Source: Phytoseiulus persimilis (taxonomy: Eukaryota > Arthropoda > Arachnida > Mesostigmata > Phytoseiidae). From it: a stretch of 64,000 nt of DNA. Location: the NCBI GenBank assembly GCA_037576195.1, contig JAQZDE010000066.1, positions 61,001 to 125,000 of the forward strand, given 5' to 3'. The notes under the pieces are model-generated. The model saw nothing but the letters and a program-made list of their open reading frames with translations. It did no database searches and was not told the DNA's origin. Below are positions 49,501 to 62,370 of this stretch, in pieces. Each line of letters opens with the position of its first letter. Within the stretch, counting starts at the first letter, position 1. Position numbers and translations under genes: made by a program.

Positions 49501-52500
49501 GTTGTCGCCCGCGCGCAGCAGTGATGGCAGGCAACCGTTTTTCGGAGAGGGAGAAACGACAGCTCTAGACGAGATAAATACATCCACTCGAAAGATCTCC
49601 GTTGCGTTGCATCTCAAGTTCGCAGTCGACACACTGGACGGACCTGAGACAGGAACTCGCAAGCATGCGGCCCAAGTACGGTTTTGAAGTTCTCCATTCT
49701 TCATGAGTCAGTTCCAAATCGCGATCTGGTGCTCGAAACTGCGTTGTTCCGAGACCAAATCGATCACTGGTGTAGAGCAGTCGCTCAAGCATCGAGTCTG
49801 CTTCTATATCACACGTGAAATCGAACAGCTGATGCTCTCGCTGACAGTGATGAAACTCTCGTGTTGTGGAAAAGTTGAACTTCGTGCTGAATTTGCTGGA
49901 GCATCCGTGCGATCCTTTCCTTAGGCAAAACCACTGTCAGACGTAAGCTGAAAGCCCGCGCGAGTCATGACTCGCCCGGAGTTCAGTTACAGAGTGCTTT
50001 TTCCCTTTCTGGTCACACCATTTCCCTCCCGCGGCTGACTACCGCCCTGCCACTTGCCCTTGGTTGGCTTGTGTGCGAGCCGAGATCGCAGAATCCGAGC
50101 CACTCTACGGCATTTCATGTCGAGTGGATTGACTCGACTGAGTTGCATCGATTCTCAGACTCGGAATTGCCTGATCGATGGTTATCCAAAGTTCCGCCGA
50201 AAACCATTTCATAGGAGCTGTCGTTTCGCGCGCACGAACTGCCTCAGTTGAGCTCGATGCGTCTCGTGTCCTCTCTCTTGTGTCGTGTTAAACAAATGCC
50301 ATCCCTGAAGTGTCTACAAACAGGCTGCAGTTGTCTCTGGTTCGTTTGATTCTGGAAACTCTGACTTCAGTTCCTTTTCCTCACTTGATCAGTATGCCGC
50401 TCTTGGAGCTGAATAAGGTTGATCTTCGTCTGGGAGTAGTTTCTGCAGATAGGAGTGTCAAGGCAGCAAGCCCGTGCGGTGGACTCGGAGGAAGTGGGGA
50501 GTTTCACAGATGGTGAACCGGAAAGGTCTTTCCAATATTCTCGTGTGCGGAGGACACCGTGTCGAAGGCGCGCAGCTCCGTGAACTGTTGGGATTCGATA
50601 GCGGGAGACTTTTTCGGCGCAGGGATGGGGAATCGTTTCCCACCAGGGCTCTCGTCCTCTGTGGGTATCTCGATAGCTCCTCCAGTCGCTCATGGAATTC
50701 ACTCTCAACCGATCCCGATGTCTTTACAGGCAGTCCATGTCTGGCGTTCACCTTAACCAGGATGCCGAAGCGAAAGGATCGACGAAAGATTTCATCGTTG
50801 CCACGCCTGAAGAGTTCGTCAGTCTTTTCGGTGGAACTCATGTCATAAACAACATCCTGATAGCGAATAACGGCATCGCTGCCGTGAAATGCATGCGTTC
50901 GATCCGACGATGGTCGTACGAAATGTTCAACAACGACAGAGCGATCCGCTTCGTGGTCATGGTCACTCCGGAAGATTTGGCCGCCAACGCCGGTAAGTTT
51001 CTCTCTACTCAAAATGATTCCAGATCTTTGAATCCAGATCGCTCTCCGGAAAGAGCGTCTCCCAACGCTCGAACACCATCCACAACGATTTGGTCCCGAT
51101 GAACACATCTCGGACACTAGAGGAAGGGATCTGATGCGTAGCTTCCGTGCCACCGAGTCTCCTCCTGCGGCCTTGGCTCTTGAAAACGTGCCTGACGTCG
51201 GAAACTGGTTGAACTGCCTGAAAGTGATCCTCAGTATTCCTACTGAGGATCGGTTTCTATCGTGTCACCGGAGAGCCTGTCTTATCAGCCCCATCAGTGC
51301 TCTAACGTGGTCCTTATTGATCGGTTTTCCAGAATACATCAAACTGGCGGATCACTGTGTCCCTGTGCCCGGTGGATCAAACAACAACAACTATGCGAAT
51401 GTGGATCTTATCCTGGACATCGCGAAACGGGTCGGCGCTCAAGCCGTTTGGGCCGGTTGGGGACACGCTTCGGAGAACCCCCGGCTGCCCGACCAGTTGC
51501 GAGAGAACGGAATCGTCTTCATGGGTCCTCCCGGGAAAGCAATGTGGGCTCTGGGCGACAAAATCGCCAGCAGCATCGTTGCCCAAACAGCGGACATCCC
51601 CACGCTGCCTTGGAGCGGAGCCAACCTGAAAGCCGACTGGAACGGCAAGGATTCGAAAAAGCTGAGAATCAAACCAGATCTCTACAAGAAGGGCTGCGTA
51701 GGTGAGAACCGCGTCAGTCTGCGTGAATTCGAGAAGTATCCAGTTTAGGAAGAAATACGCGAGAAGCTGAAAACTGCGTCTCGCCCAACAGATTCTGTCG
51801 ACGCTGGACTTGAAGCCTCGAAGAAGATCGGCTTCCCGGTCATGATCAAAGCTTCGGAAGGCGGGGGAGGCAAGGGAATCCGGAAATGCGAATGCGTCGA
51901 GAGTTTTCCTTCGTGCTTCCGTCAGGTGCAGGCCGAGGTGCCCGGCTCTCCGATCTTCATCATGAAGCTCGCTACAAACGCGCGTCATCTCGAAGTCCAG
52001 TTGCTTGCCGACAATTACGGCAACGCGATTTCACTCTTCGGGAGAGACTGCTCAATCCAGAGGAGGCATCAGAAAATCATAGAAGAGGCTCCGTGCGTGT
52101 TTGCTGATGAAAATGTTTTCGACGAAATGGAGAAGGCCGCCGTACGTCTTGCGAAAATGGTTGGGTACGTTTCGGCCGGAACCGTGGAGTACCTGTACAA
52201 CAGCGACGGCAACTTCTATTTCCTCGAGCTGAATCCCCGCCTCCAAGTGGAGCACCCCTGCACGGAGATGATCAGTGACGTGAACCTCCCCGCGTGTCAA
52301 ATGCAAATCGCCATGGGAGTGCCGTTGTACCGTATCAAGGACATTCGCATGCTCTACGGCGAGAGTCCCTACGGTTCTAACGAGATCGACTTCGAACATC
52401 CGTACCATAAGCCACCTCCTTGGGGCCACGTGATTGCGGCCAGGATCACGTCCGAGAATCCAGATGAGGGTTTCAAGCCCTCCGCGGGCGGTTTGCAGGA

Positions 52501-55500
52501 ATTGAACTTCCGAAGCAACAAGAACGTTTGGGGATACTTCTCGGTGGGTGCGTCGGGAGGACTCCACGAGTTCGCGGACTCGCAGTTCGGCCATTGCTTC
52601 TCCTGGGGAGAGGATCGCGAAGAAGCGCGAGAGTGAGTAACTTCCCTCTCCTCCGCCGTGAGGAGGTTCACTCGATTCGATTTTCGCGTAACGGTTTCCA
52701 GCGCTATTCCGCTGATCGGATTAGCTCCTCTTTTCCTTTCCAGAAATCTCGTCATCGCTCTCAAAGAACTATCGATTCGGGGCGACTTCAGGACAACGGT
52801 CGAATACCTGATCACGTTGCTGGAGACTCAGGCGTTCAGAGAGAATTCTTTCGATACCGGATGGCTGGATCAACTCATAGCGGGGCGAGTGAAGGCAGAG
52901 AAGCCGGATATAATGCTTTCGGTCACGAGTGGGGCCCTCCACGTCGCATATAAGACCATTCGGGAGAACTTCCTAGGGTTCCAAACGGCGTTGGAGAAAG
53001 GTCAAATCCTCCCAATGTCAACGCTCAACAATACTTTCCCAGTTGAACTGGTCGCTGACGGCGTAAAGTACGCGGTCGAGGTGTCTCAAAGTGGTCCGAA
53101 CACGTACTTCCTCGTCATGAATGGCACGCACAGGGAGCTGGAAGCCCATCAGCTCTCGGACGACCGTCTCCTGATCAGCATCGACGGTTCTTCGTACACG
53201 ACTTATATGAAGGAAGAAGTTGACCGGTACCGAGTGGTCATCGGCAACCAGACCTGCGTTTTCGAAAAGGAGAAGGATCCGACGGTTTTAAGGTCGCCGT
53301 CTACAGGGAAACTCATCCAGTTCTTGGTTGAAGATGGCAGCCACGTCCTCGCCGGCCAGAACTACGCCGAGATCGAGGTGATGAAAATGGTCATGACATT
53401 GACCGTTGAAGAGACCGGTACAGTGTTCATCATGAAACGACCCGGTGCAGTGCTGGATGCCGGCGCTGTTTTGGCACGGCTCGAGCTGGATGATCCCTCG
53501 CGAGTGAACAAAGCGCAACCGTTCCTCGACGGTTTCCCGGCCATGAAATCAGAACGGCACAAGTTCGACAAGCTCAACCAGCAGTTCACGAGCGCCAAAA
53601 GCGACCTGGAGAACATTCTCGACGGCTACGTGATTCCCGAGCCGTATCTCTCGACTCGCATCCAGAATTCGCTCGAGATCTTCATGAAGACTTTGCGCGA
53701 CCCGCAACTACCGCTGATGGAGCTCAAAGATATAATCTCATCGATTTCGGGCCGCATTCCCCCGCAAGTCGAGCTCAACATCCGTCAGCTCATGAAGATG
53801 TACGACAAGAACATCACTTCTGTTCTTGCGCAGTTCCCCTCACAGCAGATCGCATCAGTGATCGACGGGTACGCAGCCACCCTTCAGAAGCGGAGCGACC
53901 GGGACGTTTTCTTCTTGACGACCCAGGGAATCGTCCAGCTGGTTCAAAGGCAAGTTTCCACCTCCAGCACTGCCAATCCTAATTATATCATCACCTGCAG
54001 AAAACCGAGTTTTTCGTAACGACTTCTCGCTTCCTCCACGCAGATACCGCAACGGAATCAGGGGCAGAATGAAACTCGTCTTGCAAGAGCTCCTGTGCAA
54101 GTACCTGAGTGTTGAAGTCGATTTCCAAAACGGACCTTATGACACGTGTGTCACAATCCTGCGCGACAAGCACAAGGATGCGACGAAGACGGTCGTGGAC
54201 AAAATATTCTCGCACTACAACGTCAGCAAGAAAAACTACCTCATGATCAAGCTGATTGATCACCTTTGCGGCCACGAGCCCGGACTGACGGACGAACTCA
54301 GCGCTACGCTGAACGAGCTCACGACGTTGAGCAAGCAGGACAACGCGAGAGTCGCTCTCCGCGCACGACAAGTGCTAATCGCGACCCATCAACCCAGCTA
54401 TGAGCTCCGCCATAATCAAATGGAATCGATATTCTTGTCAGCCATCGATATGTACGGGCACGACTTCTGTCCTGAAAATCTTCAGAAGCTCATCATGTCC
54501 GAAACATCGATCTTCGATGTTCTCCAAGATTTCTTCTACCATTCGAACCACGTTGTGCGGAAAGCAGCTCTCGAGGTCTATATTCGGCGAGCGTACATCT
54601 CGTACGACTTGACGTGTTTGCAGCACTTGGAGTTGCGGAGCGGAGTCTGTGCCGCACAATATCAGTTTTTGCTCCCTAGCTCACACCCGAATCGGTAAGT
54701 TGAGGGCTGCAAGCCGCCAGAGCGAATTTTCACTAGGAAACCCGTAAGAGTCGGACGCGGGATCCAGTTCAGCGGCCTCGGCTGAGTGATTTCGTCGTAT
54801 CAGAATATCCAAGATTCTATCTTGGGAGAGCGAACGAGATTTTGCCGTAGAATTATCGCCTACAACACAACGAGCGTCTTCGAAGTGTTGATTTCGGACT
54901 CTTATGAAGTTTATCGCTCCGGATGTGGCAATTTTGTGTCTAATCCTTCTCATGTTTGTCGCTAGGCGGGCAAGCTTACCTCATATAACGAAACGGTGAG
55001 TGCTTCGGGGAGCCTTTTGACGACCGCATCGAAGCCTGTGATTCGCTTGAGACCTGTCGAGCTTGATGAGTTGAATTGGTTTACTGATCGGCATCCTCGA
55101 CCTGAGCATGCATTCGATCTCGTCGACAACGACAGCGGCCCTTGAGTCAGTCGAGGAGCTGGTCGAGCCCGCTCTAGAGCAACGTTCCGACCTCTCAAAC
55201 TCTTCGATTTGTGCCCGCATGGCTGTCCGTGTCCGTTAGTGTAGGATGCATGCACTCCCGTCCTGATTCCCGCTCGAGAGACGGGGATTTTGTCGTCAGT
55301 AATTAGTTGAAGTGATTCGGAACCTTCCTTCCTCGGTTCCATCCTCCTCTCTATTTTGCCCGTAGTCGATGCCTAGTCAGCGTGAGAAAGTGAGAAGACT
55401 GACGTCGTTTTCTTCCATAGCCTCGCCAATCTGCCCGAGCAGGAAGACAAGGTAACATGGGAAGAGGGACCCACGCCCGACTTCGACACTCAAAGGGTGG

Positions 55501-58500
55501 GAGTTATGGCAGCATTCAACACTTTCGACCAATTCGTCAGCGAGTTCTACAATGCCCTAGATTTGCTCAACTGGACCCCTATTCCTGAATTCACTGGCGG
55601 TGAGCTTCGGTTCCGTTGTAATGTACAGCGGCAGACTTTGCACCACTGTGTGCGGAGCTGAATCTTATGATCTCTTGCTCGGTTTCAGTTCGCGAGAGGA
55701 GTTCCGGTTCTGTTTGCGAGAATGCGGAAGCTACGGACGAGGAGTCGGAACCGATGAACATAGTGACCGTCGCTGTGAGGTACGAAGGCGAGCCAGAATC
55801 TCATCTGAAAGAGAAGTTCTACAATTTCTGCCAAGAACGCCAAGAGGACTTGAGGGATCGGAGGATCCGGAGGATTACATTCCTCGTCCTACAGAAAGGG
55901 AAATTCCCACAATACTACACGTTCAGGTAGGGAGAGTGGAGTTTGCGAGTTTTGATCCCACGGACTGGCCGGTCCTCCGAAGAGACGGAAGCAACGCTTG
56001 ACTCGTTAACTATCCTTCGCAGACATCGTGATGACTACCGTGAAGATGCCATCTATCGTCATTTAGAGCCGGCGCTGGCTTTTCAACTTGAGATCAATCG
56101 CCTGAGGAATTATGATCTCGAAGCAATTCCCACGGCAGCGTTGAAGATGCACCTCTATTTGGGCAAAGCCAAAGTTCCCAAGGGGTTCGAATCCGCGGTA
56201 ACAGACTATCGTTTCTTCATCCGGGCGATCATCCGCCATTCGGACCTGATCACGAAAGAAGCTTCGTACGAGTACATGCAAAACGAAGGAGAGAGACTGC
56301 TCCTCGAAGCCATGGACGAACTCGAAGTGGCCTACACGCACCAGTTCGCAAAGAAAACTGACTGCAATCATATCTTTCTCAACTTCTTGCCAAAAGTCAC
56401 TATGGATCCAATGAAAATCGCCGAGAATGTCAATTCCATGGTCCTCCGGTATGGTCCCCGTTTGTGGAAACTTCGCGTGCTCCACGCCGAGGTCAAAATG
56501 ACCATCCGGCTTCCAGGATCTGGTGGGAAGTGCATTCCCGTGAGAATTTTTTTGGTCAATGACAGCGGCTATCTACTGGACATATATGTTTACAAAGAAG
56601 TGGTCGACCCCAACATGGGCATAATGCGTTTCGAAGCGTGGTCTGATACCAAGAAAGGCCCTTTCCACGGACTTCCGATTTCCGCACCTTATGTCACCAA
56701 GGGCTACCTCCAGCACAAACGTTTTCAAGCACAATCTAACTACACGACCTACGTGTACGATTTCCCTGATATGTTCAAACAAGCACTGCAGCGGCAGTGG
56801 GAAGAGTACATCGACTTGCATCAGCTCGAAATGGAGATGCCGAATACAGTGGTTGAAGCTGTCGAACTGGTCTTGGACGCCGACAACAAACTCATCGAGA
56901 TGAAGAGACTGCCCGGGGAGAACGACATTGGAATGGTCGCTTGGCGTATGCGTTTGTACACCCCGGAATACCCAGACGGCCGAGAGGTTATCGTCATCGC
57001 CAATGACATCACTCATCTTTTGGGAACCTTCGGACCTCCGGAAGACCTCTTGTTCTGCAAGGCGTCGGAGCGCGCGCGGGAGTTGAAGGTTCCCAGGCTG
57101 TACATCTCTGCCAACTCTGGTGCCCGCATCGGGCTTGCGGAGGAAATGAAACATCTGTTCAACGTTGCCTGGATCAACCCTGACGTTCCTGACGAGGGTT
57201 ACAAATATCTCTACTTGACACCGGAGAATTACAAGAAGGTGAGGCGGCCATGAGTGGTTACTCTCGTATCCAAGCTCGTCGGTCGGGTCGCAACGAATTT
57301 GAAATATCGTCAATGTTCTTTCAGGTATCCACTCTGAACTCCGTGAACACCGAACTCATTGAGGATGATGGCGAATCTCGATACAAGATCACGAATATTA
57401 TTGGCAAGGAAGATGGTCTTGGAGTTGAAAATCTCAGTTACGCCGGTATGACAGCCGGAGAGACCTCTCGTGCCTACGACGACATCGTGACCATTTCATT
57501 GGTTACCTGCCGAGGAATCGGCATCGGAGCCTACCTCGTCCGACTCGGCCAGAGAGTCATCCAGTTGGAGTCTTCTCACATCATTCTGACTGGCGCTGGA
57601 GCCTTGAACAAACTTCTCGGACGAGAAGTTTACACATCGAACAATCAGCTTGGCGGAACGAAAATCATGCACGAAAACGGCGTGTCGCACGTCACCGTGA
57701 ACGACGACCTCGAGGGTTGCGCGGTCATGCTTCATTGGCTGTCGTACATGCCGAAGTCAAAGGGTAGCGAGCTGCCAATCATGGAAAGCATCGACTCATA
57801 CGAAAGGGAGGTCGTTTTCACCCCGACTAAAGCCCCATACGATCCTCGTTGGCTGCTCGCTGGGCGAGAAAGTCCGAACCTGCCCGACTTCTGGGAAGAT
57901 GGGTTTTTCGATCGAGGTAAGTGAATGTTCATTCGCCCGAGTGATTCGCTGTGGCCGCTCGTTGTTTGTTCTATGGCGGCTCCAGCTGTTGCACTGGTTC
58001 CAACTGGTCTTTCCGATTTTCAGGGAGCTTTTCAGAAATACTGCCCGCCTGGGCAAAGACTGTGGTCACTGGACGAGCCCGTCTGGGCGGTATTCCAGTG
58101 GGTGTCATCGCTGTCGAGACTCGCACAGTGGAGATCGTTTACCCGGCAGATCCAGCCAATCTGGATTCAGAGTCGAAAATCATCTCACAAGCGGGTCAGG
58201 TGTGGTTCCCTGACTCTGCGTTCAAGACTGCCCAAGCCATCAACGATTTCAATCGTGAAGGTTTACCCCTGATGATCTTTGCGAACTGGCGTGGGTTTTC
58301 CGGTGGCATGAAAGACATGTACGACCAGGTTCTCAAGTTTGGCGCTTACATTGTGGATGCGCTTCGCGCTTATAAGCAACCCGTCTTGGTCTACATCCCA
58401 CCCCATGGAGAACTGCGCGGTGGTGCTTGGGCCGTTGTTGATGCCACCATAAATCCCTGCCACATTGAAATGTACGCAGACCCCGAGTCTCGAGGCGGTG

Positions 58501-59231
58501 TGCTGGAACCCGAAGGAACGGTTGAAATCCGTTTCCGCAAAAAAGATCTGATCAAAACGATGCATCGCATCGATGCGCAATGCGTCGATCTGCTCCAGAA
58601 GATCGCCGCCACCGAACCAGGGGACGAGAAATCCGCCTTGGAGAAGCAGCTGCGGGTTCGAGAGGAACAGCTCTGCCCAATGTACCATCAAGTCGCACTG
58701 TCATTCGTGGATCTCCACGATACGCCTGCTCGAATGATGGAGAAAAACGTCATCCGAGACGTCGTTCAGTGGTCGAAATCTCGCCAAGTTCTCTATTGGC
58801 GACTTCGAAGACTCCTCCTGCAAGACAAGATGAAAAAAGCTATTTCATCGGAAAACGTGCAGCTCAAAGAAACCGAGCTGGAGTCGACATTCAGGCGCTG
58901 GTTCCTAGAATCACAAGGAGCCGTTAACAACTATCTTTGGGACAACGACAAGGTTGTCACGAAGTGGCTCCTGGAGCAACTGCATCCAACCGGCCGAGAT
59001 TCAACTCTGATCTTGGATAACATACAGAGTATTAAAGACGATGCTGACCTCTCGATAGTGAAGAAAGTTGTACAGGATAATCAGCGTATTTTGATGAACA
59101 GTACCGCCTTCAATGTCAGCCAGATGAACATGCGTATGCTGCAAGAAGCCGCTGAACTCATTTCAGAGGCCATGAAAAAGAAGGCCGCGAACGACAGCAG
59201 CTCCGGGGAAGATAGCCCCACGGAAGCATAG
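46511..59231 (+). CDS. ACC: Acetyl-CoA carboxylase (multidomain eukaryotic ACC, 12 coding exons)
   Basis: Catalyses ATP- and biotin-dependent carboxylation of acetyl-CoA to malonyl-CoA, the committed step of fatty acid synthesis (cytosolic in animals). Coding exons: 46511-46695, 48592-48726, 50730-50992, 51333-51701, 51792-52632, 52744-53949, 54044-54694, 55421-55599, 55689-55926, 56023-57238, 57325-57916 and 58024-59231. All phases agree, giving 2360 residues (animal ACC1 is about 2350). Domains in order: acidic N-terminus; AMPK-type site at Ser111 ([10 protein letters not shown]); biotin carboxylase with [16 protein letters not shown]-grasp [15 protein letters not shown] (335-349) and [13 protein letters not shown]; biotin carrier EVMKMVM with biotinyl Lys812; the ACC central region; then carboxyltransferase with [13 protein letters not shown] (about 1718), [17 protein letters not shown] (about 1849) and [20 protein letters not shown]. 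Intron 53950-54043 is GC-AG. Introns 1 and 2 are about 1.9 and 2.0 kb, the rest mostly about 90-110 nt. Exon 1 is the least certain part: it has no conserved motif, but its GC|GTGAGT donor fits exon 2 in phase. Confidence 0.96.
49393..49527 (+). repeat. Dispersed repeat, copy B (in ACC intron 2)
   Basis: Colinear partial match to 40293-40397; see that entry. It lies inside the second intron of the carboxylase gene and does not touch an exon. Confidence 0.5.
53950..54043 (+). other. GC-AG intron in acetyl-CoA carboxylase
   Basis: The exon ends CAAAG and the intron begins GCAAGT, ending CCACGCAG before ATACCGC. Joining them gives [10 protein letters not shown], the conserved family sequence; no GT donor near the site restores it. 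GCAAGT preceded by AAG is the classic strong consensus of GC-AG introns. Confidence 0.9.
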
Positions 59232-59394
59232 TTTTTTACACAGATTAGGAACGAAATTATTATCCTCTTTATAACTGATATTTGAGTATGTATGACACAC
59301 TATACTTTGATGAGGCTGGTTCACGTTAATGTTTCTCTCATGCAATATCCTAGTGTATCATATCTGGACGTTTGAAGTTGAAAAAAACAACTGG

Positions 59395-59400
59395 AATAAA
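59395..59400 (+). terminator. Polyadenylation signal of acetyl-CoA carboxylase
   Basis: Canonical AATAAA 164 nt after the ACC stop codon at 59229-59231, in an A/T-rich 3' UTR, followed by TG/T-rich sequence near 59420-59450. Cleavage is expected roughly at 59415-59425. Confidence 0.7.
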
Positions 59401-62370
59401 CAAGATCGAAATCACACTGTCTTGGTGTGAAAATACTTTTTCCTTTATTGCTCCTAGCTTTTTCTCCTGTTGCTCAACTCTCTTCCTCTATCTCCAGAGG
59501 ATAGAATTTTGCTTCGAGAGAACTGAGTTGAGGGGTCTCAACATAGAGCCCCAATCCCAATGATTTGTTCTAGGAGCGCAAACGGCATGAAAATGTGCCG
59601 CATGTCTCCTGGATGCAGCTTTGAAACGCTCGGGAACGGTGTGACATGACCTCATGTTATGAGGATATGCCAGCTTTTTGCGACGGAAATCTCCATCATT
59701 CCGGTTTCGACGCCGGTTCCGAACGGAAACTCATGCGACTATCCCAAGGGTGGCGATGATACTCGTGAGAACATCTCAACGTGATCTTGAGGGAATCAAA
59801 GTACGTTCACTGTAGCCGGGGAAGGGAGGAACGGTTTTCATGGCCCTCCCGCATGTCTCTGGACGGATCTCATCGAAGCGGCGAATGGATGCCGACTGGA
59901 GAGGACTCACAAACCTCCATTGCCTCACTCGATCAGGGACTCCCATCATTAATAGTGGCAGTGATACCCCAAAACGATACATCGAGTTCAGAAAAGTGAA
60001 AGATTTCGAAAACTCTCGGGTAAAAGAGCAAATATGAGCATCGGACAGCACTGCCGCTGATCGCACCCGCGATCCGGCAGAGAGTTATTCTCTCTGATGC
60101 AAAACTGTTCCCGAAGATGATTGTTAAACTGTGGCTCCGCGGATGTATCGCGTGCAGTGGATCGCATACCCCTCGTCACGCCAGTAACTCTTGCACAACC
60201 GGACCCAGTGCCCCACGAGGATCCAGAGATTCACTTAAAACGAGTCCCGCAATCATAGATGGGCGTATTCATGTATGAGAACACATGAGAAAGCGCATGG
60301 ATCAATCTATCAGATGCATGAGAATTAGCTGACTTTCGGTCGGTTACGCTGGTCGACCCGTTCATAGCTTTGGAAGTCCACTCATGACAGACTCTCATGT
60401 AGTATAGTATCAAGTGTCATCATTGGAGAGGGTGGGATAGACAGCGAATGGTTGGCCTCTGTTCCTATATTGATTCGGTGTCTCGGACCGTCGTTATGCC
60501 GTGGTTGGTGGCCAGGGGCGTGAACGAGGGGAAGGGGCGATCGCCCCCCAACTCTCGATCCGAGCCCGGGCGCTAATTTTTGGTCACCATTTTGAGCTTC
60601 GATTGTCGTGGAATTGGCGTATCTTCGCTCAGAGGAAGAGATGACCATGTACATTTCCGCAATCCTCTCGCTCGACCAGCAGAGTCTCTGCGCGCCTCTT
60701 GTGAGTACGGCCCGTTCTCTCTTTTCCTCAGTCTCCCCTCTATGATGTAGAGAGTTGGACGAAGAGAGGGAGAAAACTTTCAAGGTAGCGGATGGGTGGC
60801 ATCCGTCCTAGCTTGTGAGCCGCTCTACACCCCCAAGTGTCGCCAGTCCCACGTCGATCCGATCAATCGCGAGCAACTTCATCGAGGACATGCAAACGTC
60901 CAGAGCCGAGGTCATAAAAATTTGAGAGCATGTAAACATATAACAGAACTATCTCTGGTGGAAGTTTCGTGCGAGTTGAAGCCACGGCCTCTGAGCTAGA
61001 ACAGATAAAAGGCAATTGTTGTCGGAGAAAAGCAAAAGTTTCCTCCTCTCCAGCCGACGACTAGAAAACTATGGTCCCCACAACAAACTTCCGTTGCGCT
61101 CTTTGTTACGGATCTCATTCGCGGACACTTTGAGGCAAAGTTGAGCGTAATCCGATGATCCGTTCAGTTTTCAACGCGAAAAACTTGAAACAACGAAAAC
61201 ACTCCTTCACCTGAAATCACGGCATCACGTGTGGGAACAGCGGGAAGATGGTCTCGATTATTTTGGGGCAACAAGCCGGTTGCACCAAAGTCCCGTGCTT
61301 CTTGTGTCCTTGGGACAGCCGAGCGTGCGACGAGCATTGGGCTCGGACGATTCGGCTTTCCAGGGGATATCTGAGACCTGGGCAGCCCATCGTGCTCAGA
61401 GGCGCTTCGGCTGCGATGGAAAAATTATGACACGAAATTTTCACCGGACATAGTACTGTTATGAGTCTATATGCTCCCAAACATTCACATATCTGGCGCT
61501 CGCGGGAGCAGAGATAAAAAGTCAAACATGAAAGGAATCACGAAAATCCGACAAATCGGGATATCGAAAAAACTAGAGGGAATCCGAGGAAACGGTTGAC
61601 AGATTCGGAGTCTACGACCTCAATTCACTCCAACCTATGTGTCAGCTACTTTCTTACTTTTTTCTGTCGGGCAGTGTTATCTCATATAGGAAGAGGGGGT
61701 GGTCTGCCCATGTGGTCCTTATGAACCGTTGACAACATGTTGTCGGGTCCGCGTCGATCTGCTCAATCGCGTGGAAGTTCATCGCGGATCTACCAACGAA
61801 CAAACGCTCCCCGATTCCAATACATGGGTATATGCATGTGAATATCGTATCACATCGTAACGAGGTTTCCGCTATCTGCTAAAGCTCGCTCACAGGACGT
61901 CCTCGTGACCTGGGGAGAAGATAGGCCGTCGCTCCCGAAGTAAGCAGGCGAACTTACTCGGACACAACTCGGAAGCGTGGAAGGGCGAGGTCTGACGGTT
62001 CTCGGGGTGCTGGCGTAGGGAAGAACGGGGCGCGGGGTCAAGCACAATTACTCTCAGAGCAAAGCGTGTTACTTCAACTCTAAAGCTGGGGCTGTTGGGG
62101 TGGAAGAAATGGACGGGCGTGAGGGTCCACAATTCGACTCCCCTGTGTTCGTCTCGTCGTCTCTTTTTTTATTCAATCTCTCCTCTCTCGCCTTTCCCTC
62201 GCTCCCTACACGTCTTGCGCACAAAATCGCCTGCTTCGACGTACATGTGGTCTCCGCTGACTGCTCTCTGGCTACCAGTCCAGATACGGTCGTCTTTGGA
62301 GTACCTCGACTGAATGTGGCTTCCTTGAGCTTCATGACAATGTTAGAAACATATGATAACATGGAAGCAT
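59401..62370. other. Intergenic, no supported gene
   Basis: Short frames only. Two weakly similar stretches (about 60845-60900 and 61738-61795; shared CGTCGATC, TCAATCGCG and TTCATCG) suggest an old dispersed repeat. CAGGGGCGTGAACGAGG at about 60513 resembles a degenerate hAT-like terminus, without an identified partner. Confidence 0.35.

Noticed and set aside
50458-51153. 231-codon minus-strand frame over the ACC N-terminal exon
   Set aside because: It is the antisense shadow of a conserved ACC exon plus adjacent introns; no domain and no splice structure of its own.
56573-57313. 246-codon minus-strand frame over the ACC carboxyltransferase exon
   Set aside because: Antisense of a strongly conserved coding exon; composition follows the plus-strand codon use.
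60382-60783. 133-codon minus-strand frame and hAT-like terminus at about 60513
   Set aside because: The terminus-like string has no matching partner or target duplication, and the frame shows no domain.
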